Positions 1 through 7,854 of a stretch of DNA of 64,000 nt are shown in pieces (position 1 is the first letter of the stretch; the number at the start of each line of letters is the position of its first letter). A program made the translations under genes and the position numbers. The stretch is from Pelagimonas varians. Lineage in GTDB: Bacteria; Pseudomonadota; Alphaproteobacteria; Rhodobacterales; Rhodobacteraceae. The stretch covers positions 1 to 64,000 of the forward strand of contig NZ_QKMF01000009.1 of NCBI RefSeq assembly GCF_003208435.1, in the 5' to 3' direction. The notes beneath the pieces are model-generated. The model saw only the letters and a list, made by a program, of their open reading frames with translations, had not been told where the DNA came from and did no database searches.

Positions 1-461
1 TTCCAACTCAATACGCCCGCAACCCCTTTTCGCAATAACTACTCCCTTTTTTGAAACTTTCACGAAAATCAATTGAAATCAATTAGTTAATGGAAGATCA
101 AGTCTCATTTGAATCGATCCCAACCCTCAAGGACGTCTGGTGTGGTCCACAAAGAGATTCGCCCAACACCACATTTAGCGCACCTGCACTTGCCAACTAC
201 TATCACAATCAGAATTTTGGAATCTCGCCGACGATTCGTCTCGGCCCCTTGCCTTGTTTATGTCGGGTTCCCGCCCAGACCCGCACATATTAAACCCTTG
301 TCACATCGTACGGGCGGTAGACACTATATATGCTCGCTGTTCATTCGGACGCTCCGGCCCTCAATAGCTCCGATATGTTTGACCTAGTGTCTAGCCTCAT
401 TGGCAACCGCCGCGCCATGCGCTATCCCACAGCGTCTGCTTTAATGGAGAAGCCCCAAGCT
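1..461. other. Gene-free region upstream of era
   Basis: No convincing gene is seen. The first 100 bases are AT-rich with short repeats of the form ATCAATT. The era frame stays open back to 330, but the extra residues do not look like Era. RNase III (rnc) usually sits just upstream of era in this group, and no rnc 3' end is visible. A weak promoter-like pair, TTGTCA at 298-303 and TATATA at 325-330, lies upstream of era, but its 21-base spacer is longer than usual. Confidence 0.5.
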
Positions 462-1370
462 ATGACCACTCGCGCCGGATTCGTCGCCCTGATCGGAGAG
501 CCCAATGCGGGCAAATCCACACTGACCAATCGAATGGTGGGGGCCAAGGTCTCGATCGTTACTCATAAGGTTCAAACTACGCGAGCGCGCATTCGCGGCG
601 TGGCCATACAAGGTGAAAGCCAGATTGTCTTTGTGGACACACCCGGCCTGTTCCAACCCAAGCGGCGCTTGGATCGAGCGATGGTTGCCGCGGCCTGGGG
701 CGGAGCTGCCGATGCAGACATCACCGTCTTGTTGATTGAGGCCCACCGGGGTGTAACGGATGGCGTCAAACGCATCCTTGAGGGTCTCGGGGAACTTGGC
801 AAAGGACGCCGTATCGCACTGGCAATCAACAAGATTGACCGCGTTAAGGCTGAAGTCTTGCTAGCGCTGTCCCAGGATCTGAATGAACGGTATGATTTCG
901 TTGAGACGTTTATGATTTCCGCTGAAAAAGGTCATGGAGTCGACGCTCTGCGCACTTGGTTGGCAGCGGAATTGCCTGAGGGTCCATGGCTGTATCCCGA
1001 AGACCAGATCGCCGATCTGCCCATGCGGATGATTGCCGCCGAAATGACCCGCGAGAAGTTGACCCTGCGCTTGCATCAAGAATTGCCTTACCAATTGACG
1101 GTCGAAACCGAAAACTGGGAGGAGCGAAAAGACGGCTCTGCACGTATCGACCAAGTCGTTTATGTCGCCCGCGACGGCCACAAGGGCATCATCCTTGGCA
1201 ACAAGGGAGAATCAATCAAGGCCATCTCAAAAGCAGCCCGCGAAGAGCTCGAAGAATTCCTTGGACGCCGGATTCATTTGTTCCTGCAAGTCAAAGTGCG
1301 CGAAAAATGGCTGGAAGAAGCAGAGCGCTATTCGGAAATGGGGCTAAATTTCCGCGACGGAAACAAGTAA
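462..1370 (+). CDS. era: GTPase Era
   Basis: Era is a membrane-associated GTPase that binds 16S rRNA and helps mature the 30S subunit. The 302-residue protein has the P-loop GEPNAGKST near residue 12, the DTPG switch motif and NKID for guanine recognition. A C-terminal KH RNA-binding domain carries GHKGIILGNKGESIK. The start at 462 is preferred over 330 or 444 because Era proteins begin just before the P-loop and a GGAGA sits about 11 bases upstream. The stop overlaps the start of the DUF1491 gene (TAATG), which suggests translational coupling. Confidence 0.96.
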   Translation: MTTRAGFVALIGEPNAGKSTLTNRMVGAKVSIVTHKVQTTRARIRGVAIQGESQIVFVDTPGLFQPKRRLDRAMVAAAWGGAADADITVLLIEAHRGVTDGVKRILEGLGELGKGRRIALAINKIDRVKAEVLLALSQDLNERYDFVETFMISAEKGHGVDALRTWLAAELPEGPWLYPEDQIADLPMRMIAAEMTREKLTLRLHQELPYQLTVETENWEERKDGSARIDQVVYVARDGHKGIILGNKGESIKAISKAAREELEEFLGRRIHLFLQVKVREKWLEEAERYSEMGLNFRDGNK

Positions 1371-1699
1371 TGGCCCGATTGACCGCCCGTTTTTGGGTGG
1401 ATGCCTATCTTGCCCGCTTGCGGTTTCAGGACATCCCCGGCTTTGTCGTCAGCCATGGCGACGACACGGCGGGGGCCGTTTTGGTCAAACTCAACACATT
1501 GGACGGGCAGGCCTGTGCGTATACACGCAGCTTCGATTTGATGTCAGGTCAGCGCGTGTGGACTGAGCTTTCGTCGGGGGCCGAAACTGATGTTGACCAA
1601 AGCATTGCAAAGCAACGCGGATTTGATTCTGATTTGTGGGTAATCGAGGTCGAAGACCGGCTTGGCCGCCATCTTTTACAAGACGAAGGGCTGGCTTAG
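1370..1699 (+). CDS. DUF1491 family protein
   Basis: This small 109-residue protein belongs to the DUF1491 family. Members lie between era and recO in many Rhodobacteraceae and have no established function. No signal peptide, membrane segment or metal motif is visible. The protein starts with MARLTARFWVDAYLARL and is rich in aromatic and acidic residues. The start overlaps the era stop, so it is probably translated from the era transcript. A role in RNA or ribosome metabolism would be a guess from context only. Confidence 0.85.
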   Translation: MARLTARFWVDAYLARLRFQDIPGFVVSHGDDTAGAVLVKLNTLDGQACAYTRSFDLMSGQRVWTELSSGAETDVDQSIAKQRGFDSDLWVIEVEDRLGRHLLQDEGLA

Positions 1700-1802
1700 G
1701 CATCCAATGCTTGCACCGAAAGCCGGCTTCTCGTTGGGCAATGGGCCAATGCCAATCAGCGCCCCCCTTGTAACCTGTGAACACTGACGTCAATTTGAAG
1801 CT

Positions 1803-2534
1803 ATGGATTGGCGCGACACAGGCATATTATTAAGCACCCGAAAACACGGTGAAACCTCGGTGATTCTGGAGACCTTCACCCCGTCATACGGGCGCCAAAG
1901 TGGTGTGCTGCGCGGGGGCATTTCGCGCAAACACACCCCACACCTCCAACCCGGCGCGCAATTGGACCTGAGCTGGCGCGCCCGGCTTGAAAGCCAATTG
2001 GGTACATTCACAATCGAGCCGATCCGGTCGCGCGCAGCCGCAGCTATGGGTGATCGATTGTCCCTTGCAGGGTTGAACGCGGTCACCTCGCTTTTGTCTT
2101 TCTGCCTGCCCGACCGGGAACCACATCCCGATTTGTATCAAAAAACCGAAACACTTCTGGATTTGCTTGGACAGCCCGACGTCTGGCCTTTGGCTTACCT
2201 GCGTTGGGAAGTCCGGCTGCTGGACGACATGGGGTTCGGATTGGATCTGGGGCGTTGCGCCGTCACCGGATCAAACGATAACCTAATATATGTATCGCCT
2301 CGCACAGGTAGGGCTGTCACCGCATCTGGTGCAGGCGAATGGGTAGACCACCTGCTGCCTTTGCCACCGGTTCTACATGGTCAAAGCCCTATGGATGACA
2401 CTGAAATCATAACTGCGCTGCAAACAACTGGCCACTTCGTAGAGCATCATATGGCCAAGGCCTTGCGGGACCGCCCCCTGCCCCCTGCCCGAGCGCGGTT
2501 TATCGAGCGCTTGTCTCGCCCGAAACAGACTTGA
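1803..2534 (+). CDS. recO: DNA repair protein RecO
   Basis: RecO acts with RecR in the RecFOR pathway to load RecA onto SSB-coated single-stranded DNA. The 243-residue length is normal. The N-terminus ([21 protein letters not shown]) is the typical OB-fold start. It is followed by the helical core and a C-terminal part with RFIERL. It lies about 100 bases after DUF1491 in the usual era-recO order. Its 3' end overlaps the convergent META-domain gene by 35 bases. Confidence 0.95.
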   Translation: MDWRDTGILLSTRKHGETSVILETFTPSYGRQSGVLRGGISRKHTPHLQPGAQLDLSWRARLESQLGTFTIEPIRSRAAAAMGDRLSLAGLNAVTSLLSFCLPDREPHPDLYQKTETLLDLLGQPDVWPLAYLRWEVRLLDDMGFGLDLGRCAVTGSNDNLIYVSPRTGRAVTASGAGEWVDHLLPLPPVLHGQSPMDDTEIITALQTTGHFVEHHMAKALRDRPLPPARARFIERLSRPKQT

Positions 2535-2910
2535 ACAGCATTTCCCGGCCTTCGATCGTAGACAAGATCAAAGTCTCACCCACAACCTCGGCGATTGTCA
2601 TGGCCTTGAGGGCTTCATAGAACTCTTGCTCGGCCGCCTGTTCCGGACATGCCGTCAGTGTCGTTGAAATTGTCTCGACTTCGAACCAAGGGTAAACGGA
2701 TGTGTCTTTGGCCTGCCACGTATTGCAGCCAGAATGGCCACTCAGCGCACCCAAATGACCAATCCGCAGATCTGTACCAGCGGGTGCCGGCGCTCCATCA
2801 ATGCTGGACAAGGTCCAAACTTTCCCAACACCTCCATAGAAGTTGACGTTTTCAAGGCTCACACAGCCTGATGCCAACAGCGAGCTGGTTGCAATTGCCA
2901 GTCTCATCAT
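2500..2910 (-). CDS. META domain-containing lipoprotein
   Basis: This is a probable outer-membrane or periplasmic lipoprotein of about 136 residues. It has a short hydrophobic N-terminus ending in a lipobox-like LLASGC. A META (HslJ-like) domain follows, with the WTLSSIDG start and the [11 protein letters not shown] core containing the family's G-C-N motif. HslJ-type proteins are linked to stress or drug tolerance, but the molecular role is unknown. A GGGAG lies six bases before the ATG at 2910. It converges on recO and shares its last 35 bases with that gene. Confidence 0.85.
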   Translation of the reverse strand: MMRLAIATSSLLASGCVSLENVNFYGGVGKVWTLSSIDGAPAPAGTDLRIGHLGALSGHSGCNTWQAKDTSVYPWFEVETISTTLTACPEQAAEQEFYEALKAMTIAEVVGETLILSTIEGREMLFKSVSGETSAR

Positions 2911-3013
2911 CACACTCTCCCTTGGACGGATACCAAACGTAAGGCCGCGACGCTTTGCGCACTACCCAACAGGCACCTTTCGCAGCTGCCCATTACACGA
3001 TAGTAAGACCTTA

Positions 3014-3679
3014 ATGACTTGGAACATACCGAATATATTGACCGCCATGCGCCTCGTCGCTGCCCCCGCTTTGGCAGTGATGTTTTTGTATTTCTCTCGC
3101 CCCTTCGCAGATTGGGCCGCGCTATTGCTGTTTGTGTCGGCCGCGTTGACCGATTGGATTGACGGGCATCTGGCGCGCACTTGGAAGCAAGAGACCAAAC
3201 TAGGCGCAATGCTGGACCCAATCGCTGACAAAGCGATGGTGGCCATTGCCCTGATGGTCATCGTCGGATTTTCGTCAATGTCGCCTTGGCTGGTTCTCCC
3301 TGCCACGGTCATATTGTTCCGCGAAGTCTTTGTATCGGGGCTGCGTGAGTATCTTGGGGACGTCGCCGGCACGCTCAAAGTCACGACATTGGCGAAATGG
3401 AAAACCACTGCGCAAATGGTTGCGATTGCGGTTCTGTTTTCTCAAGGGGTGTTTGAGCACTACTTTGGTATGTCTGCCTTTGGGATGGACAACGCGCTAG
3501 TAGCCGACATCATGGAAGGCCGCGAAGAAGACGTGCTTGGCCTGCGTTGGAAATATCTTGGCAGCATATGGACCGGATACCTTGGCCTTGGGCTGCTTTG
3601 GATTGCTGCGGCATTAACCCTGATCACCGGCTGGGATTACTTCCGAAAAGCGCAGCCGTTGCTCAAAGAGGATAGCTAA
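3014..3679 (+). CDS. pgsA: CDP-diacylglycerol--glycerol-3-phosphate 3-phosphatidyltransferase
   Basis: PgsA makes phosphatidylglycerophosphate, the committed step of phosphatidylglycerol synthesis, in the inner membrane. The 221-residue protein starts MTWNIPNILTAMRL. It has the CDP-alcohol phosphotransferase signature D-G-x2-A-R-x8-G-x3-D-x3-D, seen as DWIDGHLARTWKQETKLGAMLDPIADK. Several hydrophobic segments follow. The longer open frame to 2843 has no family support. moaD starts two bases after the stop, giving the pgsA-moaD-moaE order common in this family. Confidence 0.95.
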   Translation: MTWNIPNILTAMRLVAAPALAVMFLYFSRPFADWAALLLFVSAALTDWIDGHLARTWKQETKLGAMLDPIADKAMVAIALMVIVGFSSMSPWLVLPATVILFREVFVSGLREYLGDVAGTLKVTTLAKWKTTAQMVAIAVLFSQGVFEHYFGMSAFGMDNALVADIMEGREEDVLGLRWKYLGSIWTGYLGLGLLWIAAALTLITGWDYFRKAQPLLKEDS

Positions 3680-3680
3680 G

Positions 3681-3926
3681 ATGGACGTTTTGTATTTTGC
3701 TTGGGTGCGCGAACGTATCGGCCTGCCGAAGGAAAAAATTGAAACATCCGCAGCGACGGTCAACGATCTGATTGCTGAACTGCGCGCCCGCGAAGACCGC
3801 TATGAGGCGGCATTTGCTGATTTGTCCGCCCTGCGAGTCGCTTTGGATCAAGAGCTATCGGAATTTGATTCACCGCTGGAGGGTGTGCGCGAAGTGGCGT
3901 TTTTCCCCCCCATGACCGGGGGCTGA
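3681..3926 (+). CDS. moaD: Molybdopterin synthase sulfur carrier subunit MoaD
   Basis: MoaD is the small sulfur carrier of molybdopterin synthase. Its C-terminal glycine is thiocarboxylated and donates sulfur to precursor Z. The 81-residue ubiquitin-like protein ends in PPMTGG, which provides the required double glycine. It lies one base before moaE, its catalytic partner, so the two subunits are probably made in equal amounts. Confidence 0.95.
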   Translation: MDVLYFAWVRERIGLPKEKIETSAATVNDLIAELRAREDRYEAAFADLSALRVALDQELSEFDSPLEGVREVAFFPPMTGG

Positions 3927-3927
3927 T

Positions 3928-4368
3928 ATGCGCGTCATCGTCCAAGAATCACCCTTTGACTATGGCATCGAAGCCGAAGCCTTTGCTGACGGTCGCCACG
4001 ATATGGGTGCGATTGTCACTTTTGCAGGCATCGTCCGCGACATCGCTGGTGGCTTGGATGTCATGGAAATCGAACACTACCCCGGCATGACCGAGAAAGC
4101 GCTCGAGAAAATCGCAGCGGAGGCTGTTGAACGCTGGTCGCTTGGGGACGCGCTGGTCATTCATCGCTATGGCCGCATGGGGGCAGGCGAAAAGATCATG
4201 ATGGTCGCAACCGCCGCACGCCACCGTAAAGACGCCTTTGAAGCGGCGGAATACCTGATGGACTACCTCAAGTCCCGCGCGCCGTTCTGGAAAAAAGAAC
4301 ACACCCAAAGCGATGCAGGTTGGGTTGCCGCCAAAGACGAAGATGAAGCTGCGCTGAAACGCTGGTAA
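3928..4368 (+). CDS. moaE: Molybdopterin synthase catalytic subunit MoaE
   Basis: MoaE is the large subunit of molybdopterin synthase, which converts precursor Z to molybdopterin with sulfur from MoaD. The 146-residue protein has the family features GAIVTFAGIVRD, LEIEHYPGM-like VMEIEHYPGMTEKAL, HRYGRMGAGEKIMMVA, and the C-terminal catalytic-lysine region APFWKKEHT. It follows moaD directly. The remaining cofactor genes are not in this window. Confidence 0.96.
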   Translation: MRVIVQESPFDYGIEAEAFADGRHDMGAIVTFAGIVRDIAGGLDVMEIEHYPGMTEKALEKIAAEAVERWSLGDALVIHRYGRMGAGEKIMMVATAARHRKDAFEAAEYLMDYLKSRAPFWKKEHTQSDAGWVAAKDEDEAALKRW

Positions 4369-4430
4369 ACACTTGGCAAGACGGTCGCACTGTTGGTAAA
4401 CTGACCTGACCAATTCATTGCAGGTTTCCA

Positions 4431-5198
4431 ATGCCCTTTACTCCGGTCAAACCCGAAAAACTTTCTTCTGCTGTGGTCGATCAAATCGAGCTGCTGATTT
4501 TGCGCGGCATCTTGCGACCGGGTGAACGGCTCCCATCAGAGCGGGAACTGTCGGACCGAATGGGTGTCTCACGCCCCAGCCTGCGCGAGGCCGTCGCAAC
4601 CCTTCAGGACCGTGGACTGCTAGAGACACGCGCCGGAGCCGGAATTTTTGTAACAGAGCTTTTGGGTTCGGCTTTTTCCGAAGCTCTGACCCGGCTCTTC
4701 GCAAATCACGACGAAGCCGTGTTTGACTACCTGTCGTTCCGGCGGGATATGGAAGGTCTGGCCGCCGAACGGGCCGCCCGCTTTGGCAGCGACACAGATC
4801 TCGAAGTGATCCAAAAGATCTATGACAAGATGTGCGCCGTGCATTCCAAACGGAACCCGGCAGATGAAGCCCGTTTAGATGCGGATTTCCATCTGGCCAT
4901 TATTGAGGCCAGCCACAATGTGATCATGCTGCATATGATGCGGTCCATGTATCAGCTGTTGCGCGAAGGCGTGTTCTACAACCGAACCATCATGTTCCGG
5001 CAACGTACGACCCGCGACAACCTGCTAGATCAGCACAAGCTGATAAATGACGCCCTACAAGCCCGCGATCCTGTAGCAGCCCGAAAAGCCGTAGAAGATC
5101 ACCTGACGTTTGTGGAAACCTCGCTCTATTCCAACCGCAAGACAGAACAGAACGAAGTCATCGCCAAGCAACGGTTGGAACGCGAACATCACCGCTAA
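4431..5198 (+). CDS. FadR-subfamily GntR transcriptional regulator
   Basis: This is a 255-residue DNA-binding regulator. The N-terminal winged helix (about residues 8-75) has the GntR signature GERLPSERELSDRMGVSRPSLREAVATLQ. A C-terminal all-helical FCD ligand domain follows, with the metal-binding histidine pattern DADFHLAI and HKLINDAL. The closest known types (PdhR, LldR, GlcC) sense small carboxylic acids, but the effector cannot be told from sequence. No obvious target gene is adjacent. It is monocistronic, and the next gene is convergent. Confidence 0.9.
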   Translation: MPFTPVKPEKLSSAVVDQIELLILRGILRPGERLPSERELSDRMGVSRPSLREAVATLQDRGLLETRAGAGIFVTELLGSAFSEALTRLFANHDEAVFDYLSFRRDMEGLAAERAARFGSDTDLEVIQKIYDKMCAVHSKRNPADEARLDADFHLAIIEASHNVIMLHMMRSMYQLLREGVFYNRTIMFRQRTTRDNLLDQHKLINDALQARDPVAARKAVEDHLTFVETSLYSNRKTEQNEVIAKQRLEREHHR

Positions 5199-5293
5199 GC
5201 AAGCTGCGCAGACCTTGCAAAAAGATTGCTCGCCTAGTCGCGACGCCCTCTGGCACCCGATGGATGGAGCAACAGCAAAATGGATCAATAGCA

Positions 5294-5323
5294 AAAGGGC
5301 TCATCATTTCTGATGAGCCCTTT
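5294..5323 (-). terminator. Rho-independent terminator of the cold shock gene
   Basis: A 13-bp perfect stem (AAAGGGCTCATCA paired with TGATGAGCCCTTT) has a four-base loop. Read on the minus strand it ends in TTTT, so it best fits the csp transcript. It may also stop readthrough from the GntR gene. Confidence 0.85.
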
Positions 5324-5355
5324 AAAATTCTTAGCTAAACGTCCGTCGGGACAAT

Positions 5356-5562
5356 TTAGGCCAGTGCGATGTTCGACGCGCTCTCACGACCGTCACGGCC
5401 GGGCTCGATGTCGAAAGTCACTTTCTGGTTGTCGGACAGGCCGGTCAGACCAGCGCGTTCAACGGCAGAAATGTGTACAAACACGTCCTTGCCACCACCG
5501 TCTGGTGCGATAAAGCCGAAGCCTTTAGTTGTGTTGAACCATTTTACAGTGCCATTAGCCAT
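5356..5562 (-). CDS. Cold shock protein (CspA family)
   Basis: This is a 68-residue single-stranded nucleic-acid-binding protein of the OB-fold cold shock domain. The RNP1 motif is KGFGFI and the RNP2 motif is VFVHISAV. It probably acts as an RNA chaperone. The start at 5562 (MANGTVKWFN) is standard and has GGAGA just upstream. A longer open frame to 5700 is not supported by homology. It is monocistronic and ends in a strong terminator. Confidence 0.96.
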   Translation of the reverse strand: MANGTVKWFNTTKGFGFIAPDGGGKDVFVHISAVERAGLTGLSDNQKVTFDIEPGRDGRESASNIALA

Positions 5563-5866
5563 TGTAAGTCTCCTAGTAATCCTGTCCGCGGAATGCGACA
5601 GAGCGGCTTTATCAGTGCAAGATCGAATGACTGAGCCGAAAGGAGCAGTGTGGCCGATAGTGATAATGTAGCAAGCGCAATCTAGAATCTGCCAAGGCAA
5701 AAGGAAAGTCTTTTTTCACCTCATCCAGCGGAATAGGCGCAATTTGGCCGGATAAAGCATTCCAGCAACATACAAAACCACAATCAAGGAGCGCATGGCC
5801 TGCCCTAGAAACGGAAAAAGGCCCGGATGTTTCCATCCAGGCCTCTAAAGTCATGTGATTCTCAGC
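5563..5866. other. csp leader and amtB trailer region
   Basis: No gene is seen here. The right end holds the amtB terminator. The part next to 5562 should be the promoter and 5' leader of the cold shock gene. CspA-family leaders are often structured and temperature sensitive, but no specific fold was worked out. Confidence 0.5.
5819..5844 (-). terminator. Terminator of amtB
   Basis: The hairpin pairs AGGCCcGGATG with CATCCaGGCCT around a four-base loop, with a single mismatched position. On the minus strand it is followed by TTTTT. It lies 23 bases past the amtB stop. Confidence 0.85.
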
Positions 5867-7189
5867 CTAGCTCTTGGAGAACTCTGGGTAGGCTTCCATG
5901 CCCAGCTCCGCCATATCGAGACCGGTGATCTCTTCTTCTTCGCCAACTCGGATGCCGACTGTCATCTTCAGCAAGAACCAGATCACAAAGCTGACTACGA
6001 AGGTGAAGATACCGACAACAACGATGGAATAGAGCTGCTGACCCAGCGAGGCTGCATCATTGGTCAGGACAACCGCGATTGTGCCCCAGATACCTGCCAG
6101 CAGGTGAACTGGAATAGCACCAACTACGTCGTCGATCTTCAGCTTATCCAGCATCGGAACCGCGAAGACCACGATCACACCGCCAACGGCACCGATCAAT
6201 GTCGCTTCGCCCAGTGTTGGGGTCAGAGGTTCGGCAGTGATCGAAACCAGACCAGCCAACGCACCGTTCAGTACCATGGTCAGGTCGACCTTTTTGTACA
6301 GAAGCTGTGTCAGAAGCAGGGCTGCGATCGCACCACCAGCAGCCGCTGTGTTGGTGTTCGAGAAGATACGGCTAATGTCTGCAACGTTGCCAGCTGTGTC
6401 CATGTACAGCTGCGAGCCGCCATTGAAACCAAACCAACCCAGCCACAAGATGAATGTACCCAAAGTTGCCAGCGGCAGGTTAGAGCCCATGAACGGGATC
6501 GTACGGCCACCTTTGTATTTGCCGATCCGTGGACCAAGCAGAAGCGCGCCAGCCAAAGCAGCCCAGCCGCCAACCGAATGCACAACAGTCGAACCCGCGA
6601 AATCCTGGAACCCACCGGCATCAAGGAAACCGCCGCCCCATTTCCAAGAAGCCTGGATTGGGTAGATAAATGCTGTCAGAACAACAACAAAGGCAAGGAA
6701 GGGCCACAGCTTGATACGCTCGGCCAAGGTGCCTGAAACGATCGACGCGGTTGTCGCGCAGAACATCAGCTGAAAGAAGAAGTCCGAACCAACCGACGCG
6801 TATGTCAGGTCAGGTTCCATACCCTCAAGACCGACTGGCTCAAGCTCGGCCATGGCAAAGGCACCCAGGATGCCGTCAACCGACCAACCGTCGCCAGGGT
6901 ACATCAGATTGTAGCCGACAACGTAGTAGGCAATCGCCGCAATGGCGAAAAGCGCGATGTTTTTTGTCAGCTGCATCGTGACGTTCTTGGAGCGCACCAG
7001 ACCAGCTTCGAGCATTGCGAAACCGGCGGCCATCCAGAACACCAGGAAACCGGCGACAAGGAACATGAAGGTTGTAAAGATGAACCCAACTTCGGAGTTG
7101 GGGGGCGTCACGTCTGCCTCTTGTGCCATACCCAGCGAGGGCAGTGCCAGCAGAACAGCCGCCGCGGCGATTGTCTTGTAGTTTGTCAT
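5867..7189 (-). CDS. amtB: Ammonium transporter AmtB
   Basis: AmtB is an inner-membrane ammonium channel. The 440-residue protein starts MTNYKTIAAAAVLLALPSLGMAQ, a cleavable signal peptide, followed by about 11 membrane segments. Family features include FSGSTVVHSVGGWAAL-type DFAGSTVVHSVGGWAALAGA with the pore histidine. The second pore histidine lies in IPVHLLAGIWGT. The open frame runs on to 7630, but that stretch overlaps glnK in another frame and is not coding. glnK lies 44 bases upstream in the same operon. Under nitrogen excess GlnK is expected to plug this channel. Confidence 0.96.
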   Translation of the reverse strand: MTNYKTIAAAAVLLALPSLGMAQEADVTPPNSEVGFIFTTFMFLVAGFLVFWMAAGFAMLEAGLVRSKNVTMQLTKNIALFAIAAIAYYVVGYNLMYPGDGWSVDGILGAFAMAELEPVGLEGMEPDLTYASVGSDFFFQLMFCATTASIVSGTLAERIKLWPFLAFVVVLTAFIYPIQASWKWGGGFLDAGGFQDFAGSTVVHSVGGWAALAGALLLGPRIGKYKGGRTIPFMGSNLPLATLGTFILWLGWFGFNGGSQLYMDTAGNVADISRIFSNTNTAAAGGAIAALLLTQLLYKKVDLTMVLNGALAGLVSITAEPLTPTLGEATLIGAVGGVIVVFAVPMLDKLKIDDVVGAIPVHLLAGIWGTIAVVLTNDAASLGQQLYSIVVVGIFTFVVSFVIWFLLKMTVGIRVGEEEEITGLDMAELGMEAYPEFSKS

Positions 7190-7233
7190 TCGTTTCTTCC
7201 CTTGAATGTCAGGAGATAGTTTGAAGGAGCGCG

Positions 7234-7572
7234 TTACAGCGCGTCCCCATCCATTTCGCCGGTACGCACACGCACGGCCTGCGCCACGTCCAGAACAAAG
7301 ATCTTGCCGTCGCCGATCTTGCCCGTCTGAGCGGTTGATTTGACAGTTTCGACCACTTGATCCGCCATGGAGGCCGCAACAACGATCTCCAGCTTGATCT
7401 TGGGTACAAAGTTCACAGCGTATTCTGCGCCGCGATAGATTTCGGTATGGCCGGACTGAGAGCCAAAGCCCTTGATTTCCGTTACCATCATGCCGCGCAC
7501 CCCGATGTCTGTCAGTGCTTCGCGCACCTCTTCGAGTTTGAATGGCTTGATCGTTGCAATGATCAGTTTCAC
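7234..7572 (-). CDS. glnK: Nitrogen regulatory protein P-II (GlnK)
   Basis: This is a trimeric P-II signal protein that senses 2-oxoglutarate and ATP/ADP and blocks AmtB. The 112-residue protein begins MKLIIATIKPFKLEEVREAL. The T-loop HTEIYRGAEYAVNFVPK carries the uridylylation tyrosine at residue 51. The C-terminal signature GKIGDGKIFVLDV is intact. Linkage to amtB points to GlnK rather than GlnB. Expression is expected to be under NtrBC, and upstream repeats at 7702-7740 are candidate sites. Confidence 0.95.
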   Translation of the reverse strand: MKLIIATIKPFKLEEVREALTDIGVRGMMVTEIKGFGSQSGHTEIYRGAEYAVNFVPKIKLEIVVAASMADQVVETVKSTAQTGKIGDGKIFVLDVAQAVRVRTGEMDGDAL

Positions 7573-7701
7573 CGTGTGTCCCTTTCGTCTCAGCGGGGTA
7601 GCGCCTCAGCGCCCCTCGTGTATTTCGCACTTGCAGAAAGAACCCCTTGGAGGCCTATTTAGAAGTGCGAAGCCGCAAAAACGGGCACTTTTCCGGAAAG
7701 A

Positions 7702-7740
7702 GCGCACAAAAAATGCGCACACATCGATTGTCGCACAAAA
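7702..7740. promoter_or_regulatory. Candidate operator upstream of glnK-amtB
   Basis: A perfect inverted repeat GCGCA-N7-TGCGC lies at 7702-7718. A second TCGCACAAAA copy at 7731-7740 repeats its left arm. The layout, dyads about 130 bases before a P-II gene, fits NtrC enhancer sites, whose known halves resemble GCAC/GTGC. A weak sigma-54-like element on the minus strand (GG-N10-GC within CCAAGGGGTTCTTTCTGCAA) lies near 7632-7651. Both are inferred. Confidence 0.35.
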
Positions 7741-7854
7741 ATTAAGCTAAACAAAAAGTGTATGTGCCACATGGGGGTGGTCAACATTCCCCAAATTAAC
7801 AGATAGAATCGGGCAAACGCTAAAACGCGAACAGATACCAAGCAGGTACGATTG

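Noticed and set aside
90-387. Two overlapping short frames upstream of era
   Set aside because: The composition is atypical, there is no ribosome site, and they overlap each other in different frames.
5855-6736. Long open frame antisense to amtB
   Set aside because: It lies fully opposite a well-conserved transporter, has an odd composition (high Cys, Gln, His) and shows no family likeness.
7190-7630. Extension of the amtB frame across glnK, suggesting a fusion
   Set aside because: The extra residues are the out-of-frame reading of glnK. AmtB has its own signal peptide and start at 7189.
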